DNA from: Methylobacter sp.
Lineage (GTDB): Bacteria; Pseudomonadota; Gammaproteobacteria; Methylococcales; Methylomonadaceae
Assembly: GCA_030699385.1 (NCBI GenBank)
Contig: JAUYMY010000076.1
Span: 1 to 54,809, forward strand
Direction of reading: 5' to 3'
DNA length: 54,809 nucleotides
The translations under genes and the position numbers were made by a program. Below the pieces are notes generated by a model. That model was not told where the DNA came from, did no database searches, and saw nothing but the letters and a program-made list of their open reading frames with translations. Positions 41,108-51,122 of this stretch are shown one piece after another (position 1 is the first letter of the stretch; every line of letters starts with the position of its first letter).

Positions 41108-43176
41108 CAATCCCGCACCCAATCTTCAACCAAACGGCTTGGGCTATGCGGCGATTCAGACAGCGGCAGCACCGGTTTTCCAGCTAGATAACGGCTGCAC
41201 ACGCGCAGCATATCGAACACAATCAGCCATAACAACGTCACAAAAAACAAGGTCAGCCAGCCGTCCAGATGCAAATTGAAAATCAGTTTCGGCGCAATGG
41301 CGGCTTTTTCGCTAGGCAACATGCCGGAGGCCAGCTTGTCTGCCAAATCATTGGCCGCCGCAAAAAAACCGATGCGGATGTTGTCGCTGGCGATTTTCTC
41401 CCAAGCGGCGCTGCTGGTAATCGTCACCAACCACACCAGCGGCAGGCCGGTCACCCAAGCGTATTTGAGTTTGCCCGATTTGACCAAAATTCCTGTCCCG
41501 ACACACAAGGCAATGGCCGCCAGCATTTGATTGGCGATGCCGAACAGCGGCCATAAGATATTGACGCCGCCGTTCGGGTCGATCACGCCGATATAGAGAA
41601 AATAGCCCCAGCCAGCCACCACCAGCGCGCTGGTCAACACCACCGATGGCGTCCACGAGGTTTCGCCCAGTTTCGGCCAGATATTGCCGAGCATGTCCTG
41701 CAACATAAAGCGCCCGACGCGGGTGCCGGCATCCAGCGTGGTCAGGATGAAAATGGCCTCGAACATGATGGCGAAGTGATACCACAAGGCCAGCAGGCTT
41801 TCGCCGAACGCGCTGCCGAAAATGCTCGCCATGCCGACCGCAAGCGACGGCGCGCCGCCGGTTCTGGCAAACAGCGTGGCCTCGCCCATTTGGCTTGCCA
41901 GCAGCTGCATCTGTGCGACTGTGACCGGAAAGCCCCACGACGAAATTATCGCCACGGCTTCGGCGGCTTCCTTGCCGACCACGCCCGCCGGACTGTTGAT
42001 CGCAAAAAACACGCCGGGGTCGAGTACGGTCGCGGCTATCATGGCCATGATGGCGACAAAGGATTCCAGCAACATGCCGCCGTAGCCGATCATGGCTATA
42101 TCGCGTTCATTGCTGAGCAGTTTTGGTGTGGTGCCGGACGCAATCAGCGCATGGAAACCGGAAATCGCACCGCAAGCAATGGTGATGAACACGAACGGGA
42201 ATAATTTTCCGCCGAAAATGGGTCCGGTGCCGTCGATGAACTGCGTCATAGCGGGCATTTTTACCGTTGGTTGCAGCATGATAATCGCCACCGCCAGTAG
42301 GCTGATGGTGCCCAGTTTGATGTAAGTTGACAGATAATCGCGCGGCGCCAGCAGCAACCAGACCGGCAAAATCGCGGCGGCAAAACCGTAAGCCATCACC
42401 CACCAGGCTAGCGTTAAGCCTTCGTGATCGAACCAAATGCGCAAACTAGGATTCTCATCAATCCAGCCGCCCGCCGCCACTGACAACAGCAATAAAGCCA
42501 CGCCCAATGCAGACGCTTCCAGCACTTGGCCGGGGCGGAAACTGCGCATGTACAAACCGACAATCATCGCAATCGGGATGGTCGCCGACACCGTCGCCGT
42601 TGCCCACGGGCTGTGTTTCATCGCATTGACCACGACCAGCCCCAGCACTGCGATTAAAATAATCATAATCGCAAAGGTGCCGATCAGCGCCGCCGTGCCG
42701 CCCAATGCGCCCAGCTCGTCACGCGCCATTTGCCCTAGGCTTTTGGCATCGCGCCGGGTGGATAAAAACAGCGTCACCATATCCTGCACACAACCGCCCA
42801 GCACCGCGCCGAACAATATCCACAAGGTGCCCGGCAAATAGCCAAATTGCGCAGCCAGCGTCGGCCCGACCAAAGGCCCCGGCCCTGCAATCGCGGCAAA
42901 ATGGTGGCCGAACACAATCCATTTATTGGTGGGGACAAAATCGCGGCCGTTATCCAGTCGTTCGGCCGGTGTCGCCCGCGTTTCATCAATTACCAACACG
43001 GTGGCGGCAATCCAGGCGGCATAAAAGCGGTAGGCAATGGCATAAACGCACAGCGCGGCGGTGATAAACCACAGCGCGTTAATGTCCTCGCCGCGATTTA
43101 ACGCGATGCCGCCGACAGCAGCGGCTCCGAGCATGGCTATGACCAGCCAGACAGTGTTTTTTGACAGGTTATTCAT
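41107..43176 (-). CDS. cstA: Carbon starvation protein A / pyruvate transporter
   Basis: Inner-membrane transporter of 689 residues with about 16 hydrophobic segments. CstA family marks include NKWIVFGHHFAAIAGPGPLV (103-122), GPTLAAQFGYLPGTLW next to it, and SGFHALIASGTTPKLLSNE in the second half. CstA and its relative BtsT take up pyruvate and possibly peptides in starvation. It forms an operon with ybdD, and the small ASCH-like gene 15 bases upstream probably belongs to it. No CRP-type site was identified. Confidence 0.95.
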   Translation of the reverse strand: MNNLSKNTVWLVIAMLGAAAVGGIALNRGEDINALWFITAALCVYAIAYRFYAAWIAATVLVIDETRATPAERLDNGRDFVPTNKWIVFGHHFAAIAGPGPLVGPTLAAQFGYLPGTLWILFGAVLGGCVQDMVTLFLSTRRDAKSLGQMARDELGALGGTAALIGTFAIMIILIAVLGLVVVNAMKHSPWATATVSATIPIAMIVGLYMRSFRPGQVLEASALGVALLLLSVAAGGWIDENPSLRIWFDHEGLTLAWWVMAYGFAAAILPVWLLLAPRDYLSTYIKLGTISLLAVAIIMLQPTVKMPAMTQFIDGTGPIFGGKLFPFVFITIACGAISGFHALIASGTTPKLLSNERDIAMIGYGGMLLESFVAIMAMIAATVLDPGVFFAINSPAGVVGKEAAEAVAIISSWGFPVTVAQMQLLASQMGEATLFARTGGAPSLAVGMASIFGSAFGESLLALWYHFAIMFEAIFILTTLDAGTRVGRFMLQDMLGNIWPKLGETSWTPSVVLTSALVVAGWGYFLYIGVIDPNGGVNILWPLFGIANQMLAAIALCVGTGILVKSGKLKYAWVTGLPLVWLVTITSSAAWEKIASDNIRIGFFAAANDLADKLASGMLPSEKAAIAPKLIFNLHLDGWLTLFFVTLLWLIVFDMLRVCSRYLAGKPVLPLSESPHSPSRLVEDWVRD

Positions 43177-43190
43177 GACGTTATTTTTTG

Positions 43191-43520
43191 TTAGACCTTG
43201 GCCGCAAAACTATGCACCCAAACCAGCGCATCCTCATTCCAATCCATGCCGGCGTGCATTTTCAAAATAATATCCCGGTATAGCTCTAAGCTGGGATAAC
43301 CTTCGGCTCGCGCATCGTTATCGGTCATGTCGCCTAAACGCTGACGTTTTAAATCGGTCACCACAAACGTCATGCCCTCCAAATCAAAGGTTTCACCGGG
43401 CCAGCCGTAAACGCCATCGCGGCGTTGCTGTGTTTTCAGGCCGGCTTTGGTCGCTTCGACCAATTTTGCGTGCGTCACCAGACGGTCTATCGAACAGGTT
43501 TTTTCGGGGAAAGCGTCCAT
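43191..43520 (-). CDS. ASCH-like small protein ahead of cstA
   Basis: A 109-residue soluble protein. The segment GETFDLEGMTFVVTDLKRQR (42-61), followed by LGDMTDNDARAEGYPSLE (62-79), fits the ASCH/PUA-like fold, where LGD plus ARxEGY is characteristic; such proteins are proposed RNA binders or nucleoside-modifying factors. It precedes cstA by 14 bases on the same strand. A regulatory role in that operon is speculation. Confidence 0.75.
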   Translation of the reverse strand: MDAFPEKTCSIDRLVTHAKLVEATKAGLKTQQRRDGVYGWPGETFDLEGMTFVVTDLKRQRLGDMTDNDARAEGYPSLELYRDIILKMHAGMDWNEDALVWVHSFAAKV

Positions 43521-43675
43521 TATCAGATCCTAAATAAAAAAAGAATTTATTGTACACCAAGGCGTTGTCTCCTGAGCCGCTCGGTTCCGGTGATTTTTTA
43601 ACAATCGCCTCAATTAATTGTGAGATTAGCCGATAGCCAAAGACGAGCCGATTTTTCTTTAAAGGGGTTACGCTA

Positions 43676-44740
43676 ATGATCATTAAAAATTCCGCCATCC
43701 AATTAAACAGTCAGCATCAATCTATGAAGCATACGGAAAAATCCGAGTCGATGCGCTTTTGGAAAACCGAGGAGCCGTCGACCAACAGGGCGAATGCCAA
43801 TAGAAAAGAGTTGTCGATAGATAAACTGAGCTTGAGCAACGCCGCTCAACCGGTTAAAACCGAGCCGCAAGAAGTGAACCTAGAGGAGTCGCTGGACGCC
43901 ACCCAAAGCTTGAAACTGCAAATTATCAGGAACATGGTCAAATCGATGACCGGCCATGACTTCAAATTATTTTCTCCCACTGAGTTAAGCGCCATTGACG
44001 GTAGCAGTACTGCCGCTGTCGATATGCCGGCAGAGCCTCCTCAGCAGCAACAGCAAGGGCCCTCGGCCGGTTTTGGCTTTGTTTATGAGCAGCACACACT
44101 GCATCAGGAGTCAGAAAGCACTAGCTTTTCCGCCCAGGGTTTGATCCAGACCGCAGACGGGAAAAGCATCGATTTTTCCATACAGTTGGGCATGAGTCGT
44201 GAATTTCGCCTAGAAACCAGCCTGACCATCACCGGCGGCGCTCCGGAAAAGAAAATTGATCCTTTGGTGATCAATTTTAATGGCAATGCTGCCGAGCTGT
44301 CGGAAACACGTTTTGCCTTTGATATTGACGCCGACGGCACAACCGAACAAATCGCCTCGCTCAAATCCGGCAGCGGTTTTCTGGCGCTGGATAAAAATAA
44401 CGACGGGACGATTAACGATGGTTCCGAATTATTTGGCCCGACTACTGGAAAAGGCTTTGCCGAATTGGCTCAACATGACAGCGACGGCAATGGCTTTATT
44501 GATGAAGCCGACCCGATTTATAGCAAGCTAAGAATCTGGCAGCGCCATGAAGACGGCAGTGAGCAACTGATGGCGCTGGGTGACAAAAATGTCGGTGCGA
44601 TTTATTTAGGCCATGTCAGCACGCCATTTCAATTACGCACAGATGAAAACAAATCGCTAGGCGAAATCACCGATACCGGCATTTATTTAACCGAGGACGG
44701 CAGAACCGGCACCATTCAGCAAATTGATTTTAGCGTTTAG
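43676..44740 (+). CDS. Protein with calcium-binding EF-hand-like motifs
   Basis: A 354-residue protein of unknown role. The first 190 residues are polar and contain a glutamine run (about 122-127) but no signal peptide. The C-terminal half holds three calcium-type loops: FDIDADGTTE (215-224), LDKNNDGTINDGSELFG (238-254) and DSDGNGFIDEAD (268-279). The DxNxDGxI-(N/D)-x-(S/G)-ELFG pattern is found in many secreted or cell-surface repeat proteins of proteobacteria. The ATG has a good ribosome site (AAAGGGG). Export by a type I system is possible but no C-terminal secretion signal was identified. Confidence 0.8.
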   Translation: MIIKNSAIQLNSQHQSMKHTEKSESMRFWKTEEPSTNRANANRKELSIDKLSLSNAAQPVKTEPQEVNLEESLDATQSLKLQIIRNMVKSMTGHDFKLFSPTELSAIDGSSTAAVDMPAEPPQQQQQGPSAGFGFVYEQHTLHQESESTSFSAQGLIQTADGKSIDFSIQLGMSREFRLETSLTITGGAPEKKIDPLVINFNGNAAELSETRFAFDIDADGTTEQIASLKSGSGFLALDKNNDGTINDGSELFGPTTGKGFAELAQHDSDGNGFIDEADPIYSKLRIWQRHEDGSEQLMALGDKNVGAIYLGHVSTPFQLRTDENKSLGEITDTGIYLTEDGRTGTIQQIDFSV

Positions 44741-44855
44741 GCTGGCAACTTTAGTTTGGATAAAAGGTAGCTACTCAGATCTACCATTTAGCCCAACAGG
44801 AGCGGCGGGGATCATTTTCCCATTTCCGTCATCTCTTCGTTATTAAAGGCGCGGT

Positions 44856-45275
44856 TTACTCGCTCAAAGATAGCGCTATTTCGCGGCTTGAGTGCGGGTC
44901 TATTTTAAAGCCGCGCATTTCCAGTATGCCTTTGGTGTTCAGTGAAATAATCAGGTACAGCGCTTCGGGGTAGGCGGCTTGCGCTAAATCGGTGGCTGAT
45001 GGCGTGGCTGGTGCGTTGGGGTGGGAATGGTAGATGGCAAATAGTTCTTCGCCCTGTTCGCGTATTGCAACCATTGCGGCAATTTGCTGGGTGGTGTCAA
45101 GCTGGAAACGTTGCTGGGGTTGATCTGCGCTATTCTTGACCGGGTAACAACTGCTTGGAACACCGTTTTTGCTGGCTATCAGTCCGCAGACTTCGGCACC
45201 CGGCGAGATTTGCGCAAGATGCAACAGTTGGTTGGTGAGTTTTCGGGGAATCTGGATGTGCTCTTGAGTTGTCAT
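44856..45275 (-). CDS. JAMM/MPN+ metallopeptidase
   Basis: A 139-residue zinc isopeptidase-like protein (JAB/Mov34, M67 type). The JAMM motif is complete: E28 in EVCGLI, H83 and H85 in IYHSHPNA, S93 and D96 in PSATD. Bacterial members cut at the end of ubiquitin-like sulfur carriers or cysteine adducts (Mec+ type). No partner such as a ThiS-like protein is adjacent; the next leftward operon gene is prmC, 22 bases upstream, so it probably shares that transcript. Confidence 0.93.
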   Translation of the reverse strand: MTTQEHIQIPRKLTNQLLHLAQISPGAEVCGLIASKNGVPSSCYPVKNSADQPQQRFQLDTTQQIAAMVAIREQGEELFAIYHSHPNAPATPSATDLAQAAYPEALYLIISLNTKGILEMRGFKIDPHSSREIALSLSE

Positions 45276-45297
45276 AATTTAGCTTTTAAAGTTGAGT

Positions 45298-46137
45298 TTA
45301 GGGCCATTGGCCATAGGTTGCCCGAGGCTGGCCCGATAGGTCGGAATAGGTTTGAACTTTAGCATAATGCAAGTCCTTAAACAGCGCTTGCACCGGCTGT
45401 TGCTGGTTGTAGCCGTGTTCAATCAGCAGGTGTCCGCCAGGGTTCAGGTAATCGCGGGCAGCGGTGGCGATCATTCTAATGTCGGCGAGCCCTTGTTCCG
45501 GCGCGGACAAGGCGGTTCGCGGTTCAAAACGAACGTCGCCTTGTTGTAAGTGGGCGTCATCTTCCGCGATATAAGGCGGGTTGCTGATAATTAGGTCGAA
45601 TTTTGTCGCGGGGACGCTGGCAAACCAGTCGCTGCGGTAAAACTCAATGTTGCTTAGCTTGTGCCGGTCGGCATTAAGCTTGGCGATGTCCAAGGCGGCT
45701 AAGCTGAAATCGATGGCGCTGACCTGTGCCTGCGGACGTTCGGCGGCCAGAGTGATGGCAATAATGCCGGAGCCGGTGCCCAAGTCGAGGAGTGTGCAGG
45801 GCTGCTCGGCCGGTATCAATGCTAGGCTAAGCTCAATCAGCAGCTCGGTGTCGGGTCTTGGGATCAGCACATCTGGGCTGACCTGAAAGTCCCGCGACCA
45901 AAATTCCCGCTGGCCGGTGATGTAGGCGATAGGCTTGCCTTGCTGGCGCTGTTCAAGCAAGGCCTTAAAGATGGCGAGTTGCTTAGGCAGCAGTTGTTTG
46001 CCCGGCCAGGCGCGAAGATAGGAACGGGGTTTATCCAGCGCTTGGCAGAGTAGTATTTCGGCATCAAGCATGGCTGAATCGGAGACTGGAGCCAATGTGG
46101 CGGCGGCTTCATCCAGCACGGATTTTATGCTGTGCAT
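45298..46137 (-). CDS. prmC: Release factor glutamine methyltransferase
   Basis: Methylates the glutamine of the GGQ motif in release factors RF1 and RF2. The 279-residue enzyme shows SAM motif I LLDLGTGSGIIAI (116-128) and the catalytic NPPY (186-189) of glutamine N5 methyltransferases, plus the N-terminal helical substrate-binding domain with REFWSRDFQVSPDVLIPRPD (77-96). It follows prfA, its substrate gene, by five bases on the same strand. Assignment is secure. Confidence 0.97.
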   Translation of the reverse strand: MHSIKSVLDEAAATLAPVSDSAMLDAEILLCQALDKPRSYLRAWPGKQLLPKQLAIFKALLEQRQQGKPIAYITGQREFWSRDFQVSPDVLIPRPDTELLIELSLALIPAEQPCTLLDLGTGSGIIAITLAAERPQAQVSAIDFSLAALDIAKLNADRHKLSNIEFYRSDWFASVPATKFDLIISNPPYIAEDDAHLQQGDVRFEPRTALSAPEQGLADIRMIATAARDYLNPGGHLLIEHGYNQQQPVQALFKDLHYAKVQTYSDLSGQPRATYGQWP

Positions 46138-46142
46138 TGCGT

Positions 46143-47228
46143 TTAGTCTTCGCCCAGCTGGGTTAGCAATTCGGCTTGATGTTCGCTGATTAGCGGCTGT
46201 ATGACTTGTTCCAAGCCGCCCTGCATGATGTCGTCGAGTTTGTACAAGGTCAGGTTGATACGGTGGTCGGTCAAACGGCCTTGCGGGTAGTTGTAGGTGC
46301 GGATGCGTTCGGAACGGTCGCCGCTGCCGACTTGTAATTTGCGGGTGGCGGATTGCTCGGCATGATGCTTTTCCTGCTCAGCGGAGAGCAGGCGCGAGGC
46401 CAATAAGGACATGGCGCGGGCGCGGTTTTTATGTTGCGAACGCTCGTCCTGGCATTCGACTACCACGCCGGTCGGGACGTGGGTGATGCGTATCGCCGAT
46501 TCGGTTTTATTGATGTGCTGGCCACCGGCGCCTGATGCGCGGAAAGTGTCGACTTTGAGGTCGGCGGGGTTGATGTCGATGGCATCGACTTCGTCGACTT
46601 CGGGCATGATGGCAACGGTGCAGGCCGAGGTGTGGATGCGGCCTTGCGATTCGGTTTCGGGCACGCGTTGCACCCGGTGCGCGCCGGATTCGAATTTGAG
46701 CTGCGAATACACATCCTTGCCGGTCACGCGCAGGATGACTTCTTTGTAACCGCCGTGGTCGCCGAGGCTTTCGTTGATGATTTCGGTTTGCCAGCCTTTG
46801 CGTTCGGCATAGCGCTGGTACATGCGTGCCAAGTCGCCGGAAAAAATAGCCGCTTCGTCGCCGCCGGTTCCGGCGCGCACTTCGATGAAAATGTTGCGGT
46901 TATCGTTGGGGTCTTTGGGCAATAATAATACTTGTAAGTCGTGTTCAATCGCTTCCAGCTGATGTTCGGCGTCGCTGACTTCTTCTTTGGCCATTTCCCT
47001 TAATTCCGGGTCGCTGTCGTTGGCCATTTCTTTGGCTGAAGCCAGTGATTCCAAGGTTTGTAGATAGCGTTTGTAGCAGTCGACCAGCGGGTTGATTTGC
47101 GCATATTCCTGGCTTAACGAGCGGAATTTGTTTTGGTTGCCTTGCACTTCGGGTTCGGATAATAAGGCGGCGATTTCGTCATAGCGTTCGCACAAGTTTT
47201 CGAGTTTGTGTTGTATGGATGGTTTCAT
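46143..47228 (-). CDS. prfA: Peptide chain release factor 1
   Basis: Terminates translation at UAA and UAG. The 361-residue protein carries [12 protein letters not shown] (118-129), the codon-recognition P-x-T (190-192) and the catalytic GGQ (235-237) in [14 protein letters not shown]. The glutamine Q237 is the site methylated by PrmC, encoded next. Length and order are normal for gammaproteobacteria, with hemA upstream. Confidence 0.98.
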   Translation of the reverse strand: MKPSIQHKLENLCERYDEIAALLSEPEVQGNQNKFRSLSQEYAQINPLVDCYKRYLQTLESLASAKEMANDSDPELREMAKEEVSDAEHQLEAIEHDLQVLLLPKDPNDNRNIFIEVRAGTGGDEAAIFSGDLARMYQRYAERKGWQTEIINESLGDHGGYKEVILRVTGKDVYSQLKFESGAHRVQRVPETESQGRIHTSACTVAIMPEVDEVDAIDINPADLKVDTFRASGAGGQHINKTESAIRITHVPTGVVVECQDERSQHKNRARAMSLLASRLLSAEQEKHHAEQSATRKLQVGSGDRSERIRTYNYPQGRLTDHRINLTLYKLDDIMQGGLEQVIQPLISEHQAELLTQLGED

Positions 47229-47305
47229 TATTACTGTTCAGTAGTTGGGAAAATAGAACGCGGATTTGACGGGTAAGCGCGGATAAAAAATCCGTGTTTC
47301 ATTAT

Positions 47306-48565
47306 TTATTGGGCGTCGGTTAGTTTAAAAATTTCACGGGCGGCGGCAATCAAGTCATGACGTTCGTTTTCGGCGGCGGCTCTGATTTGGGTGCTGGGCG
47401 TATGAATCAGTTTGTTGGTCAGGCTGTGCGCCAGCCGGTTAAGCGCTTGTTCGGCGGGGACGCCGCTTTTTAATAAGGCTAGGGCTTTTTGTAAGGCGTC
47501 ATCACGGGATTGTTCGGCTTGATGGCGATAATCCTGAATGGTCGATTGTGCGCCTTGGGCGCGTAGCCAGGCCAGAAAATGATCGACTTGGGTGTCGATG
47601 ATTTCCTCGGCCTGTTCGGCGGCCAGGCGGCGGGAATTCATGTTTTGATCGATGGTGTTTTGCAGGTCGTCAATGGTGTAAAGATACACATCCCTGAGCT
47701 GCTCGACTTCGGCTTCAATGTCACGCGGCACCGCCAAATCGACCATGAACATCGGTTTGTGTTTGCGTTTTTTTAACGCACTTTCAACCCGGCCTTTACC
47801 CAATATCGGCAGTTGGCTGGCGGTTGATGAGATGACGATGTCGGCTTCGGCCAAATGCGCAGGCAATTCGGATAGGGCAATGGCGTAGCCGTTAAATTGC
47901 ATGGCCAAAGCGTGGGCTTTGTCATAGGTGCGGTTAGCGATGATGATGCGGCCTATGCCTTGTTGCGACAGATGCCGGGCGGCCAATTCGATGGTTTCGC
48001 CAGCACCGATCAGCAGCGCGGTTTGTTCGCTGAGTTTGTCGAAGATTTGTTGCGCCAGTTGCACGGCGGCAAAAGCGACCGACACAGGGCTGGAACCGAT
48101 GGCGGTATCGGTGCGGACTTTTTTGGCGGCGGTAAAGGTGTGTTGAAACAGCCGGCCCAGGCGCTTGCCTAAAGTGCCGGCTTCGTATGCAACTTGATAA
48201 GCGGTCTTCATTTGCCCTAGAATCTGCGGCTCGCCCAAAATCATTGAATCCAGGCCGCAAGCGACGCGGAACATGTGGCGGATCAGTTCGCTATCGGTAT
48301 GGCAGTATAAATAAGGCGTAAAGTCGGCGGCGCTGATTTGTTTGCTTTCGGCAACCCAGTCGATCAGGATTTGTTTGTTGGCTGTGCTTGAGGTGCAGTA
48401 AAACTCGGTGCGGTTGCAGGTTGACAGGATCGCGGCCTCAGAGATTTCTTTGATGTGCCAGAGTTCCTGTAACGAGGATTCCAGTATGTCGGCCGGGAAC
48501 GACAGGCGCTCGCGGATTGAAACCGGCGCGGTGTTGTAATTAATGCCTACGGCAAGAAGTGTCAT
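47306..48565 (-). CDS. hemA: Glutamyl-tRNA reductase
   Basis: First committed enzyme of tetrapyrrole synthesis: reduces glutamyl-tRNA to glutamate semialdehyde. The 419-residue protein begins TLLAVGINYNTAPVSIRERL and has the catalytic cysteine C50 in ILSTCNRTEFY; the NADPH domain has LLIGAGETIELAARHL and the helical dimer domain follows. The frame extends to a TTG at 48586, but the ATG at 48565 is the family start. The leader up to 48799 (divergent from the TPR gene) holds a short tandem repeat but no gene. Confidence 0.97.
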   Translation of the reverse strand: MTLLAVGINYNTAPVSIRERLSFPADILESSLQELWHIKEISEAAILSTCNRTEFYCTSSTANKQILIDWVAESKQISAADFTPYLYCHTDSELIRHMFRVACGLDSMILGEPQILGQMKTAYQVAYEAGTLGKRLGRLFQHTFTAAKKVRTDTAIGSSPVSVAFAAVQLAQQIFDKLSEQTALLIGAGETIELAARHLSQQGIGRIIIANRTYDKAHALAMQFNGYAIALSELPAHLAEADIVISSTASQLPILGKGRVESALKKRKHKPMFMVDLAVPRDIEAEVEQLRDVYLYTIDDLQNTIDQNMNSRRLAAEQAEEIIDTQVDHFLAWLRAQGAQSTIQDYRHQAEQSRDDALQKALALLKSGVPAEQALNRLAHSLTNKLIHTPSTQIRAAAENERHDLIAAAREIFKLTDAQ

Positions 48566-48799
48566 GTGCTTTAGATTCAAGGTCAAAGGTGCAAGGTCAA
48601 CGGTTCAAGGCATGAAGGCAGTCGGCCGATTTTTTAAATCATTAACCTTACGCCTTTAGCCTTTTACTTTGAGCTTTATTTGAGTCTATTCTAAGAAATA
48701 TAATGGCTTTATCCAAATGGAATAAATCAGCTGTCTGAATCAACTGATTTTTCTGATAATCTATAACGAATGTGTATGAGACCTAAATAGGATTATGGT

Positions 48800-50545
48800 G
48801 TGTTAATTTTTAGATTTTTTTTGGTAGCAAGCTATGTTTTGCTTAATGGTTGCGGCAGTTCACTGGAAAAGCCGAGTGAGCAAGATAAGGTGGTTGAGCC
48901 CGCGGCAATAACTGTGCCTACGGAAAAACCGCAGCAAAGCAAAGTTGAAACGGCGATAGAGCCGGATGTGATGTATATGCTGATGGCGGCAGAGCTTGCC
49001 GGGCAAAGAGGGCAGTATGCGATTGCGTTGGAAGGCTATATGGAAGTGGCCAAACGCGTTAAAGATCCCCGTTTTGCAGAAAGAGCGGCAAAAATTGCTA
49101 TGTACATGAAGGATGGCAATAAAGCGGATGAAGCGGTGTCTTTATGGTTAAAACAAGATCCGGGCAGTCTGACAGCGCGAAAAATTGCGGCCTTGTCGGC
49201 ATTGGGGGCGGGTAATAAGCAAGCTGCCGTCGAGCATTTGGATGCTGTGCTGAAAATTGATCCGGCCGGATTTGAAAATACGGCGCTGGAATTGGCCGCT
49301 GTGTTGCAAAAGGATGGCAAGTCGGATTTTGTTTATGAAGTGCTGGATGCGTTGGCGGCAAAAAATCCTGATCAGGCGGTGGTTTATTTTGTGCAAGCGC
49401 TGTTGGCGATGGAAATAAAAAATACCGCATTGGCTGAACAAAAAGTGCAGCGCGCCTTGGACATTCAACCGGGCTGGGATAAGGCTTTGTTGTTTCAGGC
49501 GCAGATTGCGGTGTTCTCAGGCGATTTGAATAAGGCAAAAACCTTGTTGACTAATGCTTCGCTTAAATATCCTGATAATGACAAGCTTAAAAAGCTGTTG
49601 GCACAGGTGTTGATAAAGGCACAGGACTATGAGGTGGCGGCTGATATTTATCAGGCTATTGTTGCGGCTAATCCGAAAGATGGCGAGAGTCAGATTGCGC
49701 TGGCATTGGTGTATTTGCAAATGGAAAAGGACGATAAAGCCGAGGATATTTTTACCCAGTTGCTGGATCAGCCGGAATGGCAAAACCAAGCCCGTTTTTA
49801 TTTGGGGAAAATAGAGGAAAAACACGAGCAGACGAAAAAAGCGCTGGCATGGTTTGATAAGGTCAGTGATGGGCCGTTTGTGTTTGAGTCAGCGCTTTCG
49901 GCGGTTTCATTATTGGCAAAAGATAAGCAATTTTATGAGGCGGGTGTGCGGTTAAATTTGTTGGCCAGTCAGTTTCCAAAACAAAAGCTACGTATTATTT
50001 TGATGCAGGCCGGGGTGTATGGTCAGCAAAAACAGTATGAAAAAGCCTTTCAGCTATTAAGTCATGCCTTGGCGGAACAGTCGGAGCAAAAGGATTTGTT
50101 ATATGCCCGCGCCTTGATGGCCGAACGGATTAATCGATTGGATGTGCTGGAAACGGATCTGAAAAAAATATTGGCGAGTTATCCCGATGATGCCGAGGCT
50201 TTAAATGCATTGGGTTATAGTTTGCTGGCTAAGCCGGATCGTTATGCCGAGGCGGAGAAATATTTACAGCATGCGCTGAAGCTACAGCCCGATGAGGCGG
50301 TTATTATTGATAGTTTTGGTTGGCTGCAATTTAAGTTGGGCAGACTTGAGTCGGCGCTGACTTATCTTCAGCGAGCTTATGCCAAACAGCAGGAGGCTGA
50401 GATAGCGGCTCATCTTGCCGAAGTGCTGTGGGCTTTAGGCCGAAAAGAGGAGGCCGAAAAGTTGTTTGACACGGCTATTGAGAAAGCGCCGGATGACGAA
50501 TATTTGTTGGATTTTAAAAAGAGAATATTGAGTGGCAAAGAATAA
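48800..50545 (+). CDS. TPR-repeat lipoprotein upstream of lolB
   Basis: A 581-residue lipoprotein (lipobox LLNGC, C18) beginning at GTG with an AGGA ribosome site. The rest is a solenoid of tetratricopeptide repeats, clear at 57-90 (ELAGQRGQYAIALEGYMEVA), 290-330 and 460-560 (ALNALGYSLLAKPDRYAEAE). Proteins of this type are encoded just before lolB in many gammaproteobacteria, likely scaffolds in the outer-membrane lipoprotein region. The stop overlaps lolB by 14 bases. Confidence 0.88.
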   Translation: MLIFRFFLVASYVLLNGCGSSLEKPSEQDKVVEPAAITVPTEKPQQSKVETAIEPDVMYMLMAAELAGQRGQYAIALEGYMEVAKRVKDPRFAERAAKIAMYMKDGNKADEAVSLWLKQDPGSLTARKIAALSALGAGNKQAAVEHLDAVLKIDPAGFENTALELAAVLQKDGKSDFVYEVLDALAAKNPDQAVVYFVQALLAMEIKNTALAEQKVQRALDIQPGWDKALLFQAQIAVFSGDLNKAKTLLTNASLKYPDNDKLKKLLAQVLIKAQDYEVAADIYQAIVAANPKDGESQIALALVYLQMEKDDKAEDIFTQLLDQPEWQNQARFYLGKIEEKHEQTKKALAWFDKVSDGPFVFESALSAVSLLAKDKQFYEAGVRLNLLASQFPKQKLRIILMQAGVYGQQKQYEKAFQLLSHALAEQSEQKDLLYARALMAERINRLDVLETDLKKILASYPDDAEALNALGYSLLAKPDRYAEAEKYLQHALKLQPDEAVIIDSFGWLQFKLGRLESALTYLQRAYAKQQEAEIAAHLAEVLWALGRKEEAEKLFDTAIEKAPDDEYLLDFKKRILSGKE

Positions 50546-51122
50546 GGTGTTGCGTGTTGCGTCAGGATTGTGGGTTGGGTGTCTGTTATCTTTGTTGTCA
50601 GCGTGTTCTGTTGCCCCGGTTGAGCCGGGTATGCGTTACTCAAGGGTGGCAATGGGTCATCTTTATGACGTAGAGCATTGGTCGTTTGATGGTCGTTTGG
50701 CATTAACCGGGCAGGCTGATTCTTGGTCGGCCAGTATCAGTTGGGAGCACAGTCCTGAGGCTGAGAAAATAAAACTTTCTGGCCCATTAGGTCAGGGGGC
50801 GGTTGTTATTTCGTTAACGGGCAATAGGGTCACCATTGATCGCGGCGGCGATGATGTGCAAACATCAACGCAGCCGGAAGAATTTATTAATCAGCAATTG
50901 GGTATGTTTGTGCCGGTGCAGTCTCTACGGTATTGGGTGGTTGGTTTGCCTGAGCCGTCCAGCGCTTATAAGGATACCGATGCCGGCTTTAATCAGGATG
51001 GGTGGTTGAATGAATATAAGCAAATGCAAGCGGTTAATGACGGCGTTATGCCGCAGAAAATGACGGTGATGAATGATCGGGTCAAATTGAAATTAGTTAT
51101 CGATCACTGGGCTTTGCAATGA
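50532..51122 (+). CDS. lolB: Outer-membrane lipoprotein receptor LolB
   Basis: Receives lipoproteins from periplasmic LolA and inserts them into the outer membrane. The 196-residue protein has a lipobox LLSAC with C25. The beta-barrel body starts HWSFDGRLALTG and includes SASISWEH and LRYWVVGLPEPSSAY, typical of LolB. The GTG start lies inside the end of the TPR gene (14-base overlap) and the stop overlaps ispE in ATGA. Order lolB-ispE-prs is classic in gammaproteobacteria. Confidence 0.95.
   Translation: MAKNKVLRVASGLWVGCLLSLLSACSVAPVEPGMRYSRVAMGHLYDVEHWSFDGRLALTGQADSWSASISWEHSPEAEKIKLSGPLGQGAVVISLTGNRVTIDRGGDDVQTSTQPEEFINQQLGMFVPVQSLRYWVVGLPEPSSAYKDTDAGFNQDGWLNEYKQMQAVNDGVMPQKMTVMNDRVKLKLVIDHWALQ

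Noticed and set aside
48573..48615. Short tandem repeat (AAGGTCAAAGGTGC-like) upstream of hemA
   Set aside because: Only two imperfect units; no sign of a regulator site or structure beyond a simple repeat.
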